A stretch of DNA of 64,000 nt from Albimonas donghaensis (GCF_900106695.1 NZ_FNMZ01000001.1:186001-250000), one strand, 5' to 3'. Shown: positions 7,364 to 16,161, counted from the stretch's first letter. The notes: a model not told the origin generated them from the letters alone. Numbers and translations are program-made.

Positions 7364-8584
7364 ATGGATCCGGTCAGACGGCAATACGAGACCTATCCCT
7401 ATCCCGCCCGCGATCCGGCCGATGAGGACAGGCGGCTGATCGTCGGCTCGCCCTCGGACCCGATCGAGATCGACCATTTCTTGTTCCGCGGCCGTCGCGA
7501 CTGGTCGCGGCCCTTCCGCGCGCTGATCGCCGGCGGCGGGGCCGGCGACGCGCTGGTGATGATCGCGCAGAAGCTGGCCGATGCCGGGCGTCCGGCCGAG
7601 CTGACCTATGTGGACATGTCCGAGGCCTCGCGCGCGGTGGCCGAGGCGCGCATGGAACGCCGCGGGCTTTCGGCGACCTATGTCACGGGCTCGCTGCTGG
7701 ACGCGGCCGATCTGCCCGGCGCGCCCTTCGACTATATCGACTGCTGCGGCGTGCTCCATCATCTGCCGGACCCGCAGGCGGGCTTCGCCGCGCTGGCCGG
7801 CGCGCTGAGCCCCGAGGGCGGCATGGGCCTGATGGTCTACGCCCCCCTGGGCCGCGACGGCGTCTACCCGATGCAGGAGGCGTTCCGCGCCCTGCTGGGC
7901 GGCGACGCGCCGGAAACCCAGGTGGCCCTGGCGCGCGAGGCGCTGGGCGCGCTGCCCGAGACCAACGGCTTTCTGCGCAATCCCTTCGTGGGCGACCACA
8001 AGGAGAGCGACGCGGGCCTCTACGACCTGCTGCTGCATTCCCGCGACCGTCCCTATTCGGTGGCGGAACTGCTCGCGGCGCTGGAGGGCGCGGGGCTCGG
8101 CCTCGTCTCCTTCCTCGAACCCATGCGCTACGACCCCGCGCAATACCTGCCCGGAACGCCGGCCTTCCGGGAGCGCCTCGCCGCCCTGTCCGAACCCGAG
8201 CGCTGGGCGATGGCGGAGCGTCTGGCCGGCAACATGCGGATGCATGTGGTCTACGCGGCCCCCGCCGCCCGGGCCGGTCAGGCGATGGCCCGGATGGCGG
8301 CGGATGCGGTCCCCCGGCTCAACGGGCTGGAGGCGGGCGCGCTGGCGCGCAAGGTGGCGCAGGACGGGGGGTTCCGGATCACCGTCTCGGGCCTGCGGCA
8401 CTGGGTGGAGATCCCGAAGCCCACCGCGCCCCTGCTGGCGCGGATCGGGGGCGGGCGCAGCCTCGGCGACATCTCGAAGGGGGCGGGGCTCGACTGGTTC
8501 GCCTTCGCCCAGGCCTTCGGGCCGGCGGTCCGCGCGCTGACCGGGGTCAACCTGCTGCGGTTCTCGAAAGGGCTGAAATCATGA
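7364..8584 (+). CDS. Class I SAM-dependent methyltransferase with C-terminal extension
   Basis: A 406-residue protein. The N-terminus has the motif QYETYPYPARDP (7-18), followed by a Rossmann methyltransferase core with motif I at ALIAGGGAGDA (53-63), an acidic end of strand 2 at YVDMS (82-86), and DYIDCCGVLHHL as motif IV. Residues from about 200 to 406 form an extra region of unassigned function. ATG at 7364 follows AGGGGGAC by a few bases; earlier in-frame codons lie in non-coding G+C-rich sequence. The stop overlaps the DUF3445 start by ATGA, so the two proteins are probably made together. Substrate unknown. Confidence 0.8.
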   Translation: MDPVRRQYETYPYPARDPADEDRRLIVGSPSDPIEIDHFLFRGRRDWSRPFRALIAGGGAGDALVMIAQKLADAGRPAELTYVDMSEASRAVAEARMERRGLSATYVTGSLLDAADLPGAPFDYIDCCGVLHHLPDPQAGFAALAGALSPEGGMGLMVYAPLGRDGVYPMQEAFRALLGGDAPETQVALAREALGALPETNGFLRNPFVGDHKESDAGLYDLLLHSRDRPYSVAELLAALEGAGLGLVSFLEPMRYDPAQYLPGTPAFRERLAALSEPERWAMAERLAGNMRMHVVYAAPAARAGQAMARMAADAVPRLNGLEAGALARKVAQDGGFRITVSGLRHWVEIPKPTAPLLARIGGGRSLGDISKGAGLDWFAFAQAFGPAVRALTGVNLLRFSKGLKS

Positions 8585-9555
8585 GCGATGCGATCGGCCC
8601 CCGCGACCTCGCCGACCGGCCCGACTGGGCGCTGAGCCATGTTCCGGTGGCGCCCTTCGTCCATCCGCGCAGCGCGGTGGCGCCGGGGATCGCGCCGCTG
8701 GACCCGGCCGACTGGTTCCATGTGGACGAGGACCATTCCGGCCAGATGCGCCTGCGCGACGCGCTGATCGCCCACAGCCCGGACTGGGCCTTCGACACGC
8801 TCCCCGAAGGCGAGGCCGCCGCCGCCGAGCTGCTGGAGGAGATCCTGATCCATCTCGGCGCCCGCCCCGATTACAAGGTGCGCGCGGACGGACGGGTGCG
8901 CCGCCCCGACGGGGTCGAGGTCGACACGCGCGCCCTGCCTTCCATGGCCGCCGCCGGCCGGCTGGTGCAGGACGACCTGCTGATCATGCGGAAGGCCGAG
9001 GGCGAGGAGGAGCATCGCCTCGTCGCCGGCGTGCTGTGCTTTCCGGCCCACTGGACCCTGTCGGAGAAGATCGGCAAGGCGCTGCTGCGCATCCACATGC
9101 CGGTGCCCGAATATGCCGGGGACCTGTCGCGCCGGGTGCAGCGGTTCTTCGACGGGGTGCAGCCGGGCCGGCCGCTGTGGCGGGGGAACTGGCATTTCGC
9201 CGGGCGCCCCGACATCGTGACCCCGATGCGCGAGGCCCTGAAGACCGCCGCCGGCCATGACCGCCTCGCCGAGAACGGCGACGACGCCTGGCTGCGGGTC
9301 GAACGTCAGACCGTGCTACGCCTGCCGCGGAGCCGGGCGGTGGTGTTCGGGGTGCGGACCATGGTGTCGCCGGCCGAGGCGATGAGCTCCGAACAGTGGC
9401 GCGGCCTGCACGCCACCCTCCAGGCGCTGCCGGAGGAGCTTGCGGTCCGCAAGGTCTCCCCCGCCCTGCGCGCCCGCGCTGCGGCGGAATCGGGGGCGGA
9501 ATCCGGGGCGGAACCTGAAGCGGAGGTTGGGGCGGCGCGGCGGCCGACGCGATAG
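8581..9555 (+). CDS. DUF3445 (haem-dependent oxidative N-demethylase-like) protein
   Basis: A 324-residue DUF3445-family protein. Characterised relatives are the haem-dependent oxidative N-demethylase and the DmmA subunit of dimethylamine monooxygenase, which remove methyl groups from secondary amines. Family-like segments are RPDYKVRADGRVRRPDG, LVQDDLLIMRK, GVLCFPAHWTLSEKIGK (about 157-173) and NWHFAGRPDIVTP. The C-terminal 30 residues are a low-complexity SGAE/EAEV repeat. The usual partner flavin reductase genes are absent; instead it is coupled to a methyltransferase. Demethylation of an N-methylated compound is likely from the family but not shown. Confidence 0.82.
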   Translation: MSDAIGPRDLADRPDWALSHVPVAPFVHPRSAVAPGIAPLDPADWFHVDEDHSGQMRLRDALIAHSPDWAFDTLPEGEAAAAELLEEILIHLGARPDYKVRADGRVRRPDGVEVDTRALPSMAAAGRLVQDDLLIMRKAEGEEEHRLVAGVLCFPAHWTLSEKIGKALLRIHMPVPEYAGDLSRRVQRFFDGVQPGRPLWRGNWHFAGRPDIVTPMREALKTAAGHDRLAENGDDAWLRVERQTVLRLPRSRAVVFGVRTMVSPAEAMSSEQWRGLHATLQALPEELAVRKVSPALRARAAAESGAESGAEPEAEVGAARRPTR

Positions 9556-9598
9556 CCGCCGCCCGCCGTCCGCCCGCCCCTCCGCCGGGGCGGCCCGC

Positions 9599-10363
9599 TC
9601 AGAGCGCCAGGAACCCGCCATCGGCCGGATAAGCCGCGCCCGTGACGAAGGAGGCGCGGGGCGAAAGCAGGAAGGCGATGACCTCGGCCACCTCCTCGGG
9701 CTCTCCCAGCCGGCCGATCGGGTGCAGGGGGACCAGCGTCTCGGCCTCCAGATGCGCGGTCATCGGCGTGCGGATGAAGCCCGGGCAGACCGCGTTCACC
9801 CGCACGCCCAGCGCCGAATATTCGATGGCGGCGGAGGCGGTCAGCCCGATCACCCCGTGTTTGGCGGCCACATAGGCCGAGGCCCCGCCCCGCGCCGCCC
9901 GCCCCAGCACGGAGGAGATGTTGACCACCGCGCCGCCCCCCGATTCCAGGATCTTGGGGATCTGGGCGCGCATGCCCAGGAACACGCCGGTCAGGTTGAC
10001 CGAGATGATGGCGTTCCAGTCCTCGACCTTGGTGTCGACGACCGTGGCGCGCTGGCTGCCGACGCCGGCGTTGTTCACCGCCAGCTTCAGCGACCCGAAC
10101 GCCTCCACCGCCATCGCCACGGCGGCGGCGTGGTCGTCGGGATCGGCGGCGTCGGCGCGCATCGAGCACGCCTCGGCCCCCGCGGCGCGCAGCTCGCGCG
10201 CCACCGCGTCGGCGGCCTGGCCGTCGATATCGGTCAGCGCCACCGGCGCCCCCATCGCGGCCAGGCGCAGCGCCGTGCGCCGCCCGATGCCCGAGCCCGC
10301 GCCGGTGATCAGCGCCGGCATCCCCGCCAGTTCGCGTCCGGTTGCGTCCGCATTCCCGTCCAT
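9599..10363 (-). CDS. SDR family NAD(P)-dependent oxidoreductase
   Basis: Classical short-chain dehydrogenase of 254 residues. TGAGSGIG (20-27) binds the cofactor, NNAG is at 97-100, the catalytic Ser lies in NISS (148-151), and Tyr164/Lys168 form YVAAK. Asp at the end of strand 2 (TDID, 44-47) favours NAD over NADP. ATG at 10363 is preceded by AGGGAGAAGGAG; the longer frame adds a non-conserved leader. It converges on the DUF3445 gene and lies next to the GlxA-type regulator on the same strand. The alcohol or ketone substrate is unknown. Confidence 0.87.
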   Translation of the reverse strand: MDGNADATGRELAGMPALITGAGSGIGRRTALRLAAMGAPVALTDIDGQAADAVARELRAAGAEACSMRADAADPDDHAAAVAMAVEAFGSLKLAVNNAGVGSQRATVVDTKVEDWNAIISVNLTGVFLGMRAQIPKILESGGGAVVNISSVLGRAARGGASAYVAAKHGVIGLTASAAIEYSALGVRVNAVCPGFIRTPMTAHLEAETLVPLHPIGRLGEPEEVAEVIAFLLSPRASFVTGAAYPADGGFLAL

Positions 10364-10424
10364 GCCCGCTCCTTCTCCCTTGTTGAGGGGGAAGTCTGGG
10401 GCGGGACGGGGGCCGCGTCTTGCG

Positions 10425-11522
10425 TCAGCGGCGTCGGGATTCGCGGGGGGCGCGGCCATGCTCGGCCCGGAACGCGCGCGAAAAGGCCGAGAGGCTGGTG
10501 TAGCCGCAGGCCATCGCGACCTCGCGCACCGGCAGGGTCGAGCGTTCCAGCAGGTCCGCGGCGCGGCGCAGGCGGGCGCGGCGGTCCCAGGCGCCCGGCG
10601 TCAGCCCGGTCTCGGCGCGGAAGGCGCGCTCCAGCCGGTCCGAGGACACGCCCAGCGCCCCGGCCAGGCCCGCCACGTCGAGCCGGGTCTCGCCGCCGCC
10701 GGATTCGATTTCGGCGATCGCGTCGGCGACCAGCGCGGCGCGCGACGAGGGCTCGGGCGGGCGGGCGCCGGGATTGCGCTGGGCGTGAACGAACCAGTCC
10801 GCCACCGCGCCGGCCAGCGCCGGGCCGCCATCCTCGGCGATCAGCGCCAGCATCATGTCGAAGGCGGCCGCGCCCCCGGCCGAGGTGAAGCGGGTGCGGT
10901 CGATCACGAAAATCTCGCGGCGCAGCTCCAGATCGGGAAAGGCCGCCGCGAAGGCGGAGCGGGAGCGGTCGTGCAGCGTGCAGGCATGGCCGTTCAGCAG
11001 CCCGGCGCGGGCCAGCAGGAAGGCGCCGTCGGCCACCGCGCCGACCCGGGCGCCGGCGCGCAGCGAGCGGCGGATCCACGCGATCTCGGGCCCCGGGGGG
11101 CGCGCGTCGGCGGCGCCGCCGGTGCACACCACGATGCGCTCGGCCGGCGGCGCGCTGTCGGCGCCCTGGTCGGGGCGCAGCGCGATCCCGCAGGAGGCCC
11201 GCACCTCGGCCCCGTCCGGCGACACCAGTCGCCAGGAATACAGCGGCCGCCCGGCCAGTTCGTTGGCGGCGCGCAGCGGCTCCACCAGGTTGGCGAAGGC
11301 CATCATCGGAAAGCCGGGCGCGACCAGGATCGCCCAGCGGATCGGAGCGGCGGCGGCGGGGCCGTCGGGCCCTCCGGGGCGGTGCAGGCCGGCGGTGGGG
11401 CGGGCTCGGCCTCGGAGCGGGGCGGCGACGCGGGACGATGCGTCCGGCGCGTCTCCGATCCTGTCGGGATCCTCTGTCCCGCCTCGCCCAATGGCCGGTC
11501 TTGCGGCGCCAGACAGCGGCAT
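10425..11522 (-). CDS. GlxA/AraC family transcriptional regulator
   Basis: A 365-residue regulator with a DJ-1/PfpI-like sensor domain (about 60-230: IRWAILVAPGFPMMAFANLV then VCTGGAADA and AVADGAFLLARAGLLNGHACT) and a C-terminal AraC-type double HTH (about 255-360: LAGALGVSSDRLERAFRAE and VREVAMACGYTSLSAFSRAF). Relatives control catabolism of carnitine, glycine betaine, arginine and other amines. The first 50-60 residues are Pro/Ala/Arg-rich, so the true start could be further in. It lies upstream of the SDR gene on the same strand, with a 61-bp gap, and may control it. Confidence 0.83.
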   Translation of the reverse strand: MPLSGAARPAIGRGGTEDPDRIGDAPDASSRVAAPLRGRARPTAGLHRPGGPDGPAAAAPIRWAILVAPGFPMMAFANLVEPLRAANELAGRPLYSWRLVSPDGAEVRASCGIALRPDQGADSAPPAERIVVCTGGAADARPPGPEIAWIRRSLRAGARVGAVADGAFLLARAGLLNGHACTLHDRSRSAFAAAFPDLELRREIFVIDRTRFTSAGGAAAFDMMLALIAEDGGPALAGAVADWFVHAQRNPGARPPEPSSRAALVADAIAEIESGGGETRLDVAGLAGALGVSSDRLERAFRAETGLTPGAWDRRARLRRAADLLERSTLPVREVAMACGYTSLSAFSRAFRAEHGRAPRESRRR

Positions 11523-11677
11523 GTTCGGGTCCTTCCACGCCGCGTCTGAGCGAATTCACGTTTGCGACGTGGGGCCAGCATTCGTGGTGCGGGGGCGCCA
11601 GTCAATGCGCGGCGCGGCTCCGCGCCTGATATTCGGGCGGTTGCGCCGGATATTGCGCCTTGATCCCCCGGCAGCGG

Positions 11678-11701
11678 TTCGCGTTCGCCACTGAACGCGA
11701 G
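11678..11701. promoter_or_regulatory. Inverted repeat upstream of the GlxA-type regulator
   Basis: TTCGCGTTC and GAACGCGAG form a 9-bp inverted repeat (one G-T pairing) around a 6-bp spacer. It is followed by an AT-rich patch with ATTATAAT (11708-11715), rare in this G+C-rich DNA. The pair lies 156-190 bp upstream of the regulator start and may be its promoter/operator. It also sits downstream of the MATE gene, so a role in termination is possible, though no T tract follows on the minus strand. Confidence 0.35.
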
Positions 11702-11766
11702 TAAATCATTATAATACGGGCGCTTGCGGGGATTTGATTGCGGGACGCAACGGGGTCCGATTCGCG

Positions 11767-13230
11767 CTATCCGCGCGCGCCGGCCCCGTTCCGCCCCCAG
11801 GCGCCCAGCCGCAGGGCGCCGGCGGTCACCACGCCATAGACGAGCATCCCCCCCGCCACCGCCAGGAACACGCCCTGCAATCCGAAGCCGAGCGATCCGG
11901 TCAGCGCCGCGCCGCCGCCGATCGCGATCGCCAGCCGCGCGAAGCCCGCCACGGTCGGCCACAGCACCCGCCCTGCGCCCTGGCTGGCGAAATACAGCGC
12001 CAGCCCCAGCGCGAAGAAGAAGTAGAAGGGGCCGACGGTGCGGAAATACATCCGTCCCGCCTCCAGCGCGCCGGTGTTCTCGGGGCCGAGGAACAGGCCC
12101 AGCCACAGGTCCGGGAAAATCGCCATCACCCCGCCGATGCTTCCCACGAACCCCGCCGCGGCCAGCGAGCCGGTCCAGGCCACCCGCAGCGCCCGCGCGC
12201 GCTGGCCGGCCCCGATATTGGCGCCGACCATGGCGGTCATCGCGGCGCCCATGCCGAACACGATCGGCACCATCAGGAACTCCAGCCGCGCGCCCAGCCC
12301 GTAGCCGGCCAGCGCCGCCTCGCCGAAGCGGCCGACCAGCCCGACCATGGCGACGATCGTGGCCACCGTCTGCACCGCGCTCAGCGCGGCCATCAGTCCG
12401 ACCCGCAGGATGTCGGCGAAGAGCCCCGCCTCCAGCCGCCCGAAAGCCCGGCGGAGGGAGAACCCGGCCCGCCCCGAGGCGATATAGGCGAAGGCGCCCA
12501 GTCCCGCGATCCCGAAGGAGATCACCTGGCCCGCCGCCAGCCCCGCCATGCCGAGCGCGGGCGCCGGTCCCCAGCCCAGCGCCAGCGCGCCGCCGATGGG
12601 GATGGAGCCCGCCGCGGCGGCGAACAGCGCCAGCGCCGGCACGAACATGTTTCCCGTCCCCCGGATCGCCGAGAGCTGGGCGTTGCACAGCCAGTGGCAG
12701 AGGCAGCCGGGGAAGAACACCGCCGCATAGGCCAGCGCCTGGGGCAGGGCGGCCTCGCCGCCGCCGAGCAGGGCGAAGAGGTCGGGGGCGAACAGCCCCA
12801 TCAGCCCTGCGGTCAGCGCCGCCGCGCCGATCCCGATCACCGCCGCGTGCAGGGCCAGCCGGTCGGCTCTGCGCCCGTCGCCGGCCCCAAGCGCCCGCGC
12901 CACGGCGGCCGAGATCGCGCCGCCCATGGCGCCGGCCGACAGCATCTGGGTGAGCATCACGAAGGGAAACACCAGCGCCAGCCCGGCCAGCGCCGAAACC
13001 CCGATGCGCCCGGCGAACCAGCCCTCGGCGATGGAGGTCGCGGCGGTGGTCGCCATGGCGATGACGTTGGGCGCCGCCAGCCGGGCCAGCGTCGAGGGGA
13101 TCGGCGCCTCCAGCAGCAGCCTGGTGCGGGCGCTCCGCCGCGCCTCGGCCCGGCTGGCGCCGGCGCCGGCGACTTGGGCGGCTCCGGCGACGGCCTCGGG
13201 CGCGGCCCCCTCGGCGGCGGAGACGGCCAT
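11767..13230 (-). CDS. MATE family efflux transporter
   Basis: A 487-residue inner-membrane cation/drug antiporter with about 12 hydrophobic segments in two similar halves. Family-like segments are PNVIAMATTAATSIAEGWFAG near residue 60 and LQTVATIVAMVGLVGRFGEAA-type sequence in the second half, each opening a six-helix bundle. The ATG at 13230 shares one base with the thioesterase stop (TGATG), so the two genes are coupled. The first 45 residues are an Ala-rich cytoplasmic tail. With the divergent HxlR regulator this looks like an inducible export module; the exported compound is unknown. Confidence 0.88.
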   Translation of the reverse strand: MAVSAAEGAAPEAVAGAAQVAGAGASRAEARRSARTRLLLEAPIPSTLARLAAPNVIAMATTAATSIAEGWFAGRIGVSALAGLALVFPFVMLTQMLSAGAMGGAISAAVARALGAGDGRRADRLALHAAVIGIGAAALTAGLMGLFAPDLFALLGGGEAALPQALAYAAVFFPGCLCHWLCNAQLSAIRGTGNMFVPALALFAAAAGSIPIGGALALGWGPAPALGMAGLAAGQVISFGIAGLGAFAYIASGRAGFSLRRAFGRLEAGLFADILRVGLMAALSAVQTVATIVAMVGLVGRFGEAALAGYGLGARLEFLMVPIVFGMGAAMTAMVGANIGAGQRARALRVAWTGSLAAAGFVGSIGGVMAIFPDLWLGLFLGPENTGALEAGRMYFRTVGPFYFFFALGLALYFASQGAGRVLWPTVAGFARLAIAIGGGAALTGSLGFGLQGVFLAVAGGMLVYGVVTAGALRLGAWGRNGAGARG

Positions 13231-13826
13231 CAGGCCGCGCTTCTTTCGGCCAGGGGGAACAGCAGGCAGGTGGTGGTGCCATGGGCGTAGAGCTTGCCGT
13301 CCTCGACGCCGACCAGCCGTCCTTCGGCCGTGGCCATCTGGCGGCCGGCATGGATCACCGTGCCGGTGGCGCGCAGCAGGCCGCGGCCGGGCAGGATGGC
13401 GCGGGTGTAGTGGATCTTCAGCTCGGCGGTGGTGTAGCCCACCCCCGCCGGCTGCGCCGTATGCGCGGCCAGCCCCATCACCGAATCCAGGATCGTCGCC
13501 GCGAAGCCCCCATGCACCGCCCCCGTGGGGTTGAGCAGCCAGTCCCCGGGCTCGGCGTCGATGCTGCACGTGCCGAAGTCCAGCGAATGCGGGATCGACA
13601 TGCCGATCGTGTCGGTGATCGAGGGCCGGTCCCCGAACTCGCCCGCCACCAGCGCCCGCATGTAGTCCAGCCCGGTCATGGTCATCGCCGCCCGCAGGTT
13701 CAGCCCGCCGACCACGTAGTCATAGGTGCGGGTGCGGGCGCCGGCGGCGTGGGCATCTGCGGGGCGGGCATCTGCGGGCCGGGCGTCGGCGGGCGCGGGC
13801 GCGGTCAGGGGGGCGGCTTCGGTCAT
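13230..13826 (-). CDS. PaaI-family hot-dog thioesterase
   Basis: A 198-residue acyl-CoA thioesterase of the PaaI/YigI hot-dog type. NPTGAVHGGFAATILDSVMG is the family active-site helix, and YTTAELKIHYTRAILPG forms the following strands. ATG at 13826 follows GGAAGGAG. Residues 10-40 are a degenerate PADA-rich leader, so an internal start cannot be ruled out. It is the first gene of a two-gene unit with the MATE pump and is read away from the HxlR regulator across a shared operator region. Confidence 0.85.
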   Translation of the reverse strand: MTEAAPLTAPAPADARPADARPADAHAAGARTRTYDYVVGGLNLRAAMTMTGLDYMRALVAGEFGDRPSITDTIGMSIPHSLDFGTCSIDAEPGDWLLNPTGAVHGGFAATILDSVMGLAAHTAQPAGVGYTTAELKIHYTRAILPGRGLLRATGTVIHAGRQMATAEGRLVGVEDGKLYAHGTTTCLLFPLAERSAA

Positions 13827-13881
13827 GGGGGGCTCCTTCCCGGTCGGGATCGCGCCGGGGTCGGGCGATCGCGAAAAGCGA

Positions 13882-13927
13882 GTTCCTTTTTGGAATGTGC
13901 TGGCGAGGCTAGGTTCCCTTTCGGAAC
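13882..13927. promoter_or_regulatory. Twin GTTCC-N5-GGAAC operators between thioesterase and HxlR genes
   Basis: Two copies of one palindrome lie in the divergent intergenic region. The one at 13913-13927 is a perfect GTTCC-CTTTC-GGAAC, and the one at 13882-13896 is GTTCC-TTTTT-GGAAT. Both continue with GTG. Their centres are 31 bp apart, about three helical turns, so two dimers would sit on the same DNA face. The downstream copy abuts a TATATT -10-like box (13942-13947) just before the HxlR start. They are the natural targets of the HxlR regulator. Confidence 0.7.
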
Positions 13928-13953
13928 GTGTCAAGCCGCGCTATATTGGGGGC

Positions 13954-14451
13954 ATGAAATGGACCGAGCTCAGCGACGAAGCCTGCCCCGTGGCCCGCAG
14001 CCTGTCGGTTGTCGGCGACCGCTGGACCCTGCTGATCCTGCGCGACGCCTTCCGCGGCGTCCGGCGGTTCGAGAAATTCCAGACCAATCTCGGCGTCACC
14101 CGCCACGTGCTGGTCGAGCGTCTGCGCCGACTGGAGGCCAACGGCATCCTGCGCCGCGAGCCCTACCAGGAGCGTCCGCTCCGCCACGAATACCGGCTGA
14201 CCGAGGCGGGCAAGGAGCTGGGCCCCATCCTGGTGCTGCTGGGCGAGTGGGGCGAACGGCGCCTGCCGAGCGAGAACGGGGTGCGCCTCGCCCATGTGTT
14301 CCGCGACACGGGCGAGCCGATCGAGCCGACGCTGGCCGACGCCCGCTCGGGCCGCCTGATCGGGCCGCGCGACATGCTCACCCGGTTCGCAAGCGGCGAG
14401 GATGTCGGGGGCGATGGGGGCGACGGGGCCGGCGAGGCAGAAGCCGGCTGA
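13954..14451 (+). CDS. HxlR family transcriptional regulator
   Basis: A 165-residue winged-helix regulator. The HxlR signature CPVARSLSVVGDRWTLLILRD starts at the single N-terminal Cys11, which in redox-sensing relatives is the sensor thiol. FEKFQTNLGVTRHVLVERLRRLE is the recognition region and HEYRLTEAGKELGPIL the wing. The C-terminal 25 residues are a Gly/Glu tail. ATG at 13954 gives the conserved MKWTEL start; longer frames run through the operators. The TATATT box is so close that the transcript may be leaderless. Predicted to repress itself and the thioesterase-MATE pair. Confidence 0.87.
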   Translation: MKWTELSDEACPVARSLSVVGDRWTLLILRDAFRGVRRFEKFQTNLGVTRHVLVERLRRLEANGILRREPYQERPLRHEYRLTEAGKELGPILVLLGEWGERRLPSENGVRLAHVFRDTGEPIEPTLADARSGRLIGPRDMLTRFASGEDVGGDGGDGAGEAEAG

Positions 14452-14682
14452 ACCGGGCGCCGCCGCGGCGCCCTTCCCGACACCGACACCGGCGCCCGTG
14501 ACGGGACCCGCAGCGGCCCTGCGGCGTCGCGGCGGGCCGGCCGTCCTGCGCCGGGTTCGCGGAATCGGCCGGCTTCGGCTAGACTGGCGGCGCGGGTTCC
14601 GGGGGCGCCGCCGACCTCCGCGCCGAAGCGCCCCTCGCCCGCCGTCGCTCGTCCCCATCCGCTCGCATCGGAGCCCGCCGTC

Positions 14683-16161
14683 ATGTCGCGCATCAATATC
14701 GACTTCGTGCAGGACCTGCTGTCGGCGCTTCGTCTGAACGATCGCGCCCCTTCGGCCCGCGGGGCGGGAGCGCCGGCGCGGCGGCTGGAACAGGCCTGCG
14801 GCAAGCTCTCTCGCCCCTCGGGCGAAGCCGCGCGGATCGCCGCCGCGGCCGAGGCGCTCGCGGCCTATGGCGAGCTGACCGCGCCGGAAAAGGCCGATTT
14901 CTTCCGCCGCCTGCTGGTCGAGGAAGGCGCCGACGCCGCGGCCCTGCGCGCCGCCTATGCCAGGTGGGAAACCGCGGTGCTCGCCCGTGACGCCGCCGCG
15001 CCGGCGACGGCGCCGGTGATCGCCACGGCGCCGGCGGAGACGACGGAGGCCGGCGCGCCCATGCTCTCCGTGGCGCCCGAACCCGCGCCCGAACCCGCCC
15101 CGGACGCCCCCGATCCGCAGGCGCTGGCGGAGGAAGCCGCGGCCGCCGAAGCCGGCCTCGTCCGCGCCGCCGAGCCGCGCCGGCAGGAGCTTCTGCGCGC
15201 GCTCAACCTCTGCCCCGGCGGCACCATCGCGCTGGTGCGGATGCGCGAAGACCTGCTCGCCGCCCTGCGCGAGGATCGGGCGCTGGCCGCCGTGGACCAG
15301 GATTTCGCGCATCTGTTCCGGTCCTGGTTCAACCGCGGCTTTCTGGTGCTGCGCGAGATCGACTGGAACACGCCCGCCGCGATCCTCGAAAAGATCGTGG
15401 CCTACGAGGCCGTCCACGAAATCCGCGACTGGGACGACCTGCGCCGCCGGCTGGACCCGCCGGACCGGCGCTGCTTCGCCTTCTTCCACCCCGCCACCGG
15501 CGACGAGCCGCTGGTCTTCGTCGAAGTGGCGCTGACCGACGGCGTTCCGGGCGCCATCGCGCCGGTGCTGTCGGGGGGCGGCGCCGTGGCCCCGCGGGAT
15601 GCGGACACGGCGGTGTTCTACTCGATCTCCAACTGCCAGAAGGGGCTCAAGGGGGTCTCCTTCGGCTCCTTCCTCATCAAGCAGGTGGTGCAGGAGCTGT
15701 CGCGGGAACTGCCGGGGCTCAAGACCTTCGTCACGCTGTCCCCCGCGCCGGGCTTCGCCGCATGGCTGGCGGAGGAGGGGACGCGGGACGCGGGCCTCGC
15801 CGCGCTGGAGGAGGCGCTGGGCGATCGCGGCTGGCTGACCGACGAGGCGGCGCGCAAGGCGCTGACCCCGCGGGCCGAGGCGGCGGCGGCGCGCTATTAC
15901 CAGGACGCGCGGACCCCGGACGGCCGGCCGCTGGACCCGGTGGCGCGGTTCCATCTGGGCAACGGCGCGGCCTTGGCCGACGTGCACTGGCCCGCCGACA
16001 TGTCCGAACGCGGGCTCGCCCAGGCGCATGGCGTGATGGTGAACTACCTCTACGACCTCGACCGGATCGACGCCCGACACGAGGCGTTCAGCAAGGACGG
16101 AACCGTCGCCATGCTGGCCCCGGTGCGCAAGATGGCCAAGGCCGCCGACCGCGCCGCCTGA
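14683..16161 (+). CDS. Malonyl-CoA decarboxylase
   Basis: A 492-residue malonyl-CoA decarboxylase (malonyl-CoA to acetyl-CoA plus CO2). The N-terminal helical region is followed by a GNAT-like catalytic domain. Family landmarks are RSWFNRGFLVLREIDWNTPA, RCFAFFHPA, YSISNCQKGLKGVSFG (active-site Ser region) and VARFHLGNGA (active-site His region). Residues about 103-150 are an Ala/Pro/Glu-rich insert absent from most relatives I know. No targeting signal, so cytoplasmic. The acyl-CoA synthetase follows 272 bp later on the same strand; together they could degrade malonate. Confidence 0.92.
   Translation: MSRINIDFVQDLLSALRLNDRAPSARGAGAPARRLEQACGKLSRPSGEAARIAAAAEALAAYGELTAPEKADFFRRLLVEEGADAAALRAAYARWETAVLARDAAAPATAPVIATAPAETTEAGAPMLSVAPEPAPEPAPDAPDPQALAEEAAAAEAGLVRAAEPRRQELLRALNLCPGGTIALVRMREDLLAALREDRALAAVDQDFAHLFRSWFNRGFLVLREIDWNTPAAILEKIVAYEAVHEIRDWDDLRRRLDPPDRRCFAFFHPATGDEPLVFVEVALTDGVPGAIAPVLSGGGAVAPRDADTAVFYSISNCQKGLKGVSFGSFLIKQVVQELSRELPGLKTFVTLSPAPGFAAWLAEEGTRDAGLAALEEALGDRGWLTDEAARKALTPRAEAAAARYYQDARTPDGRPLDPVARFHLGNGAALADVHWPADMSERGLAQAHGVMVNYLYDLDRIDARHEAFSKDGTVAMLAPVRKMAKAADRAA

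Noticed and set aside
10309-11559. A 416-codon minus-strand frame overlapping the GlxA-type regulator
   Set aside because: Arg/Pro/Ala-only composition; the overlapping frame encodes a proper DJ-1/AraC regulator.
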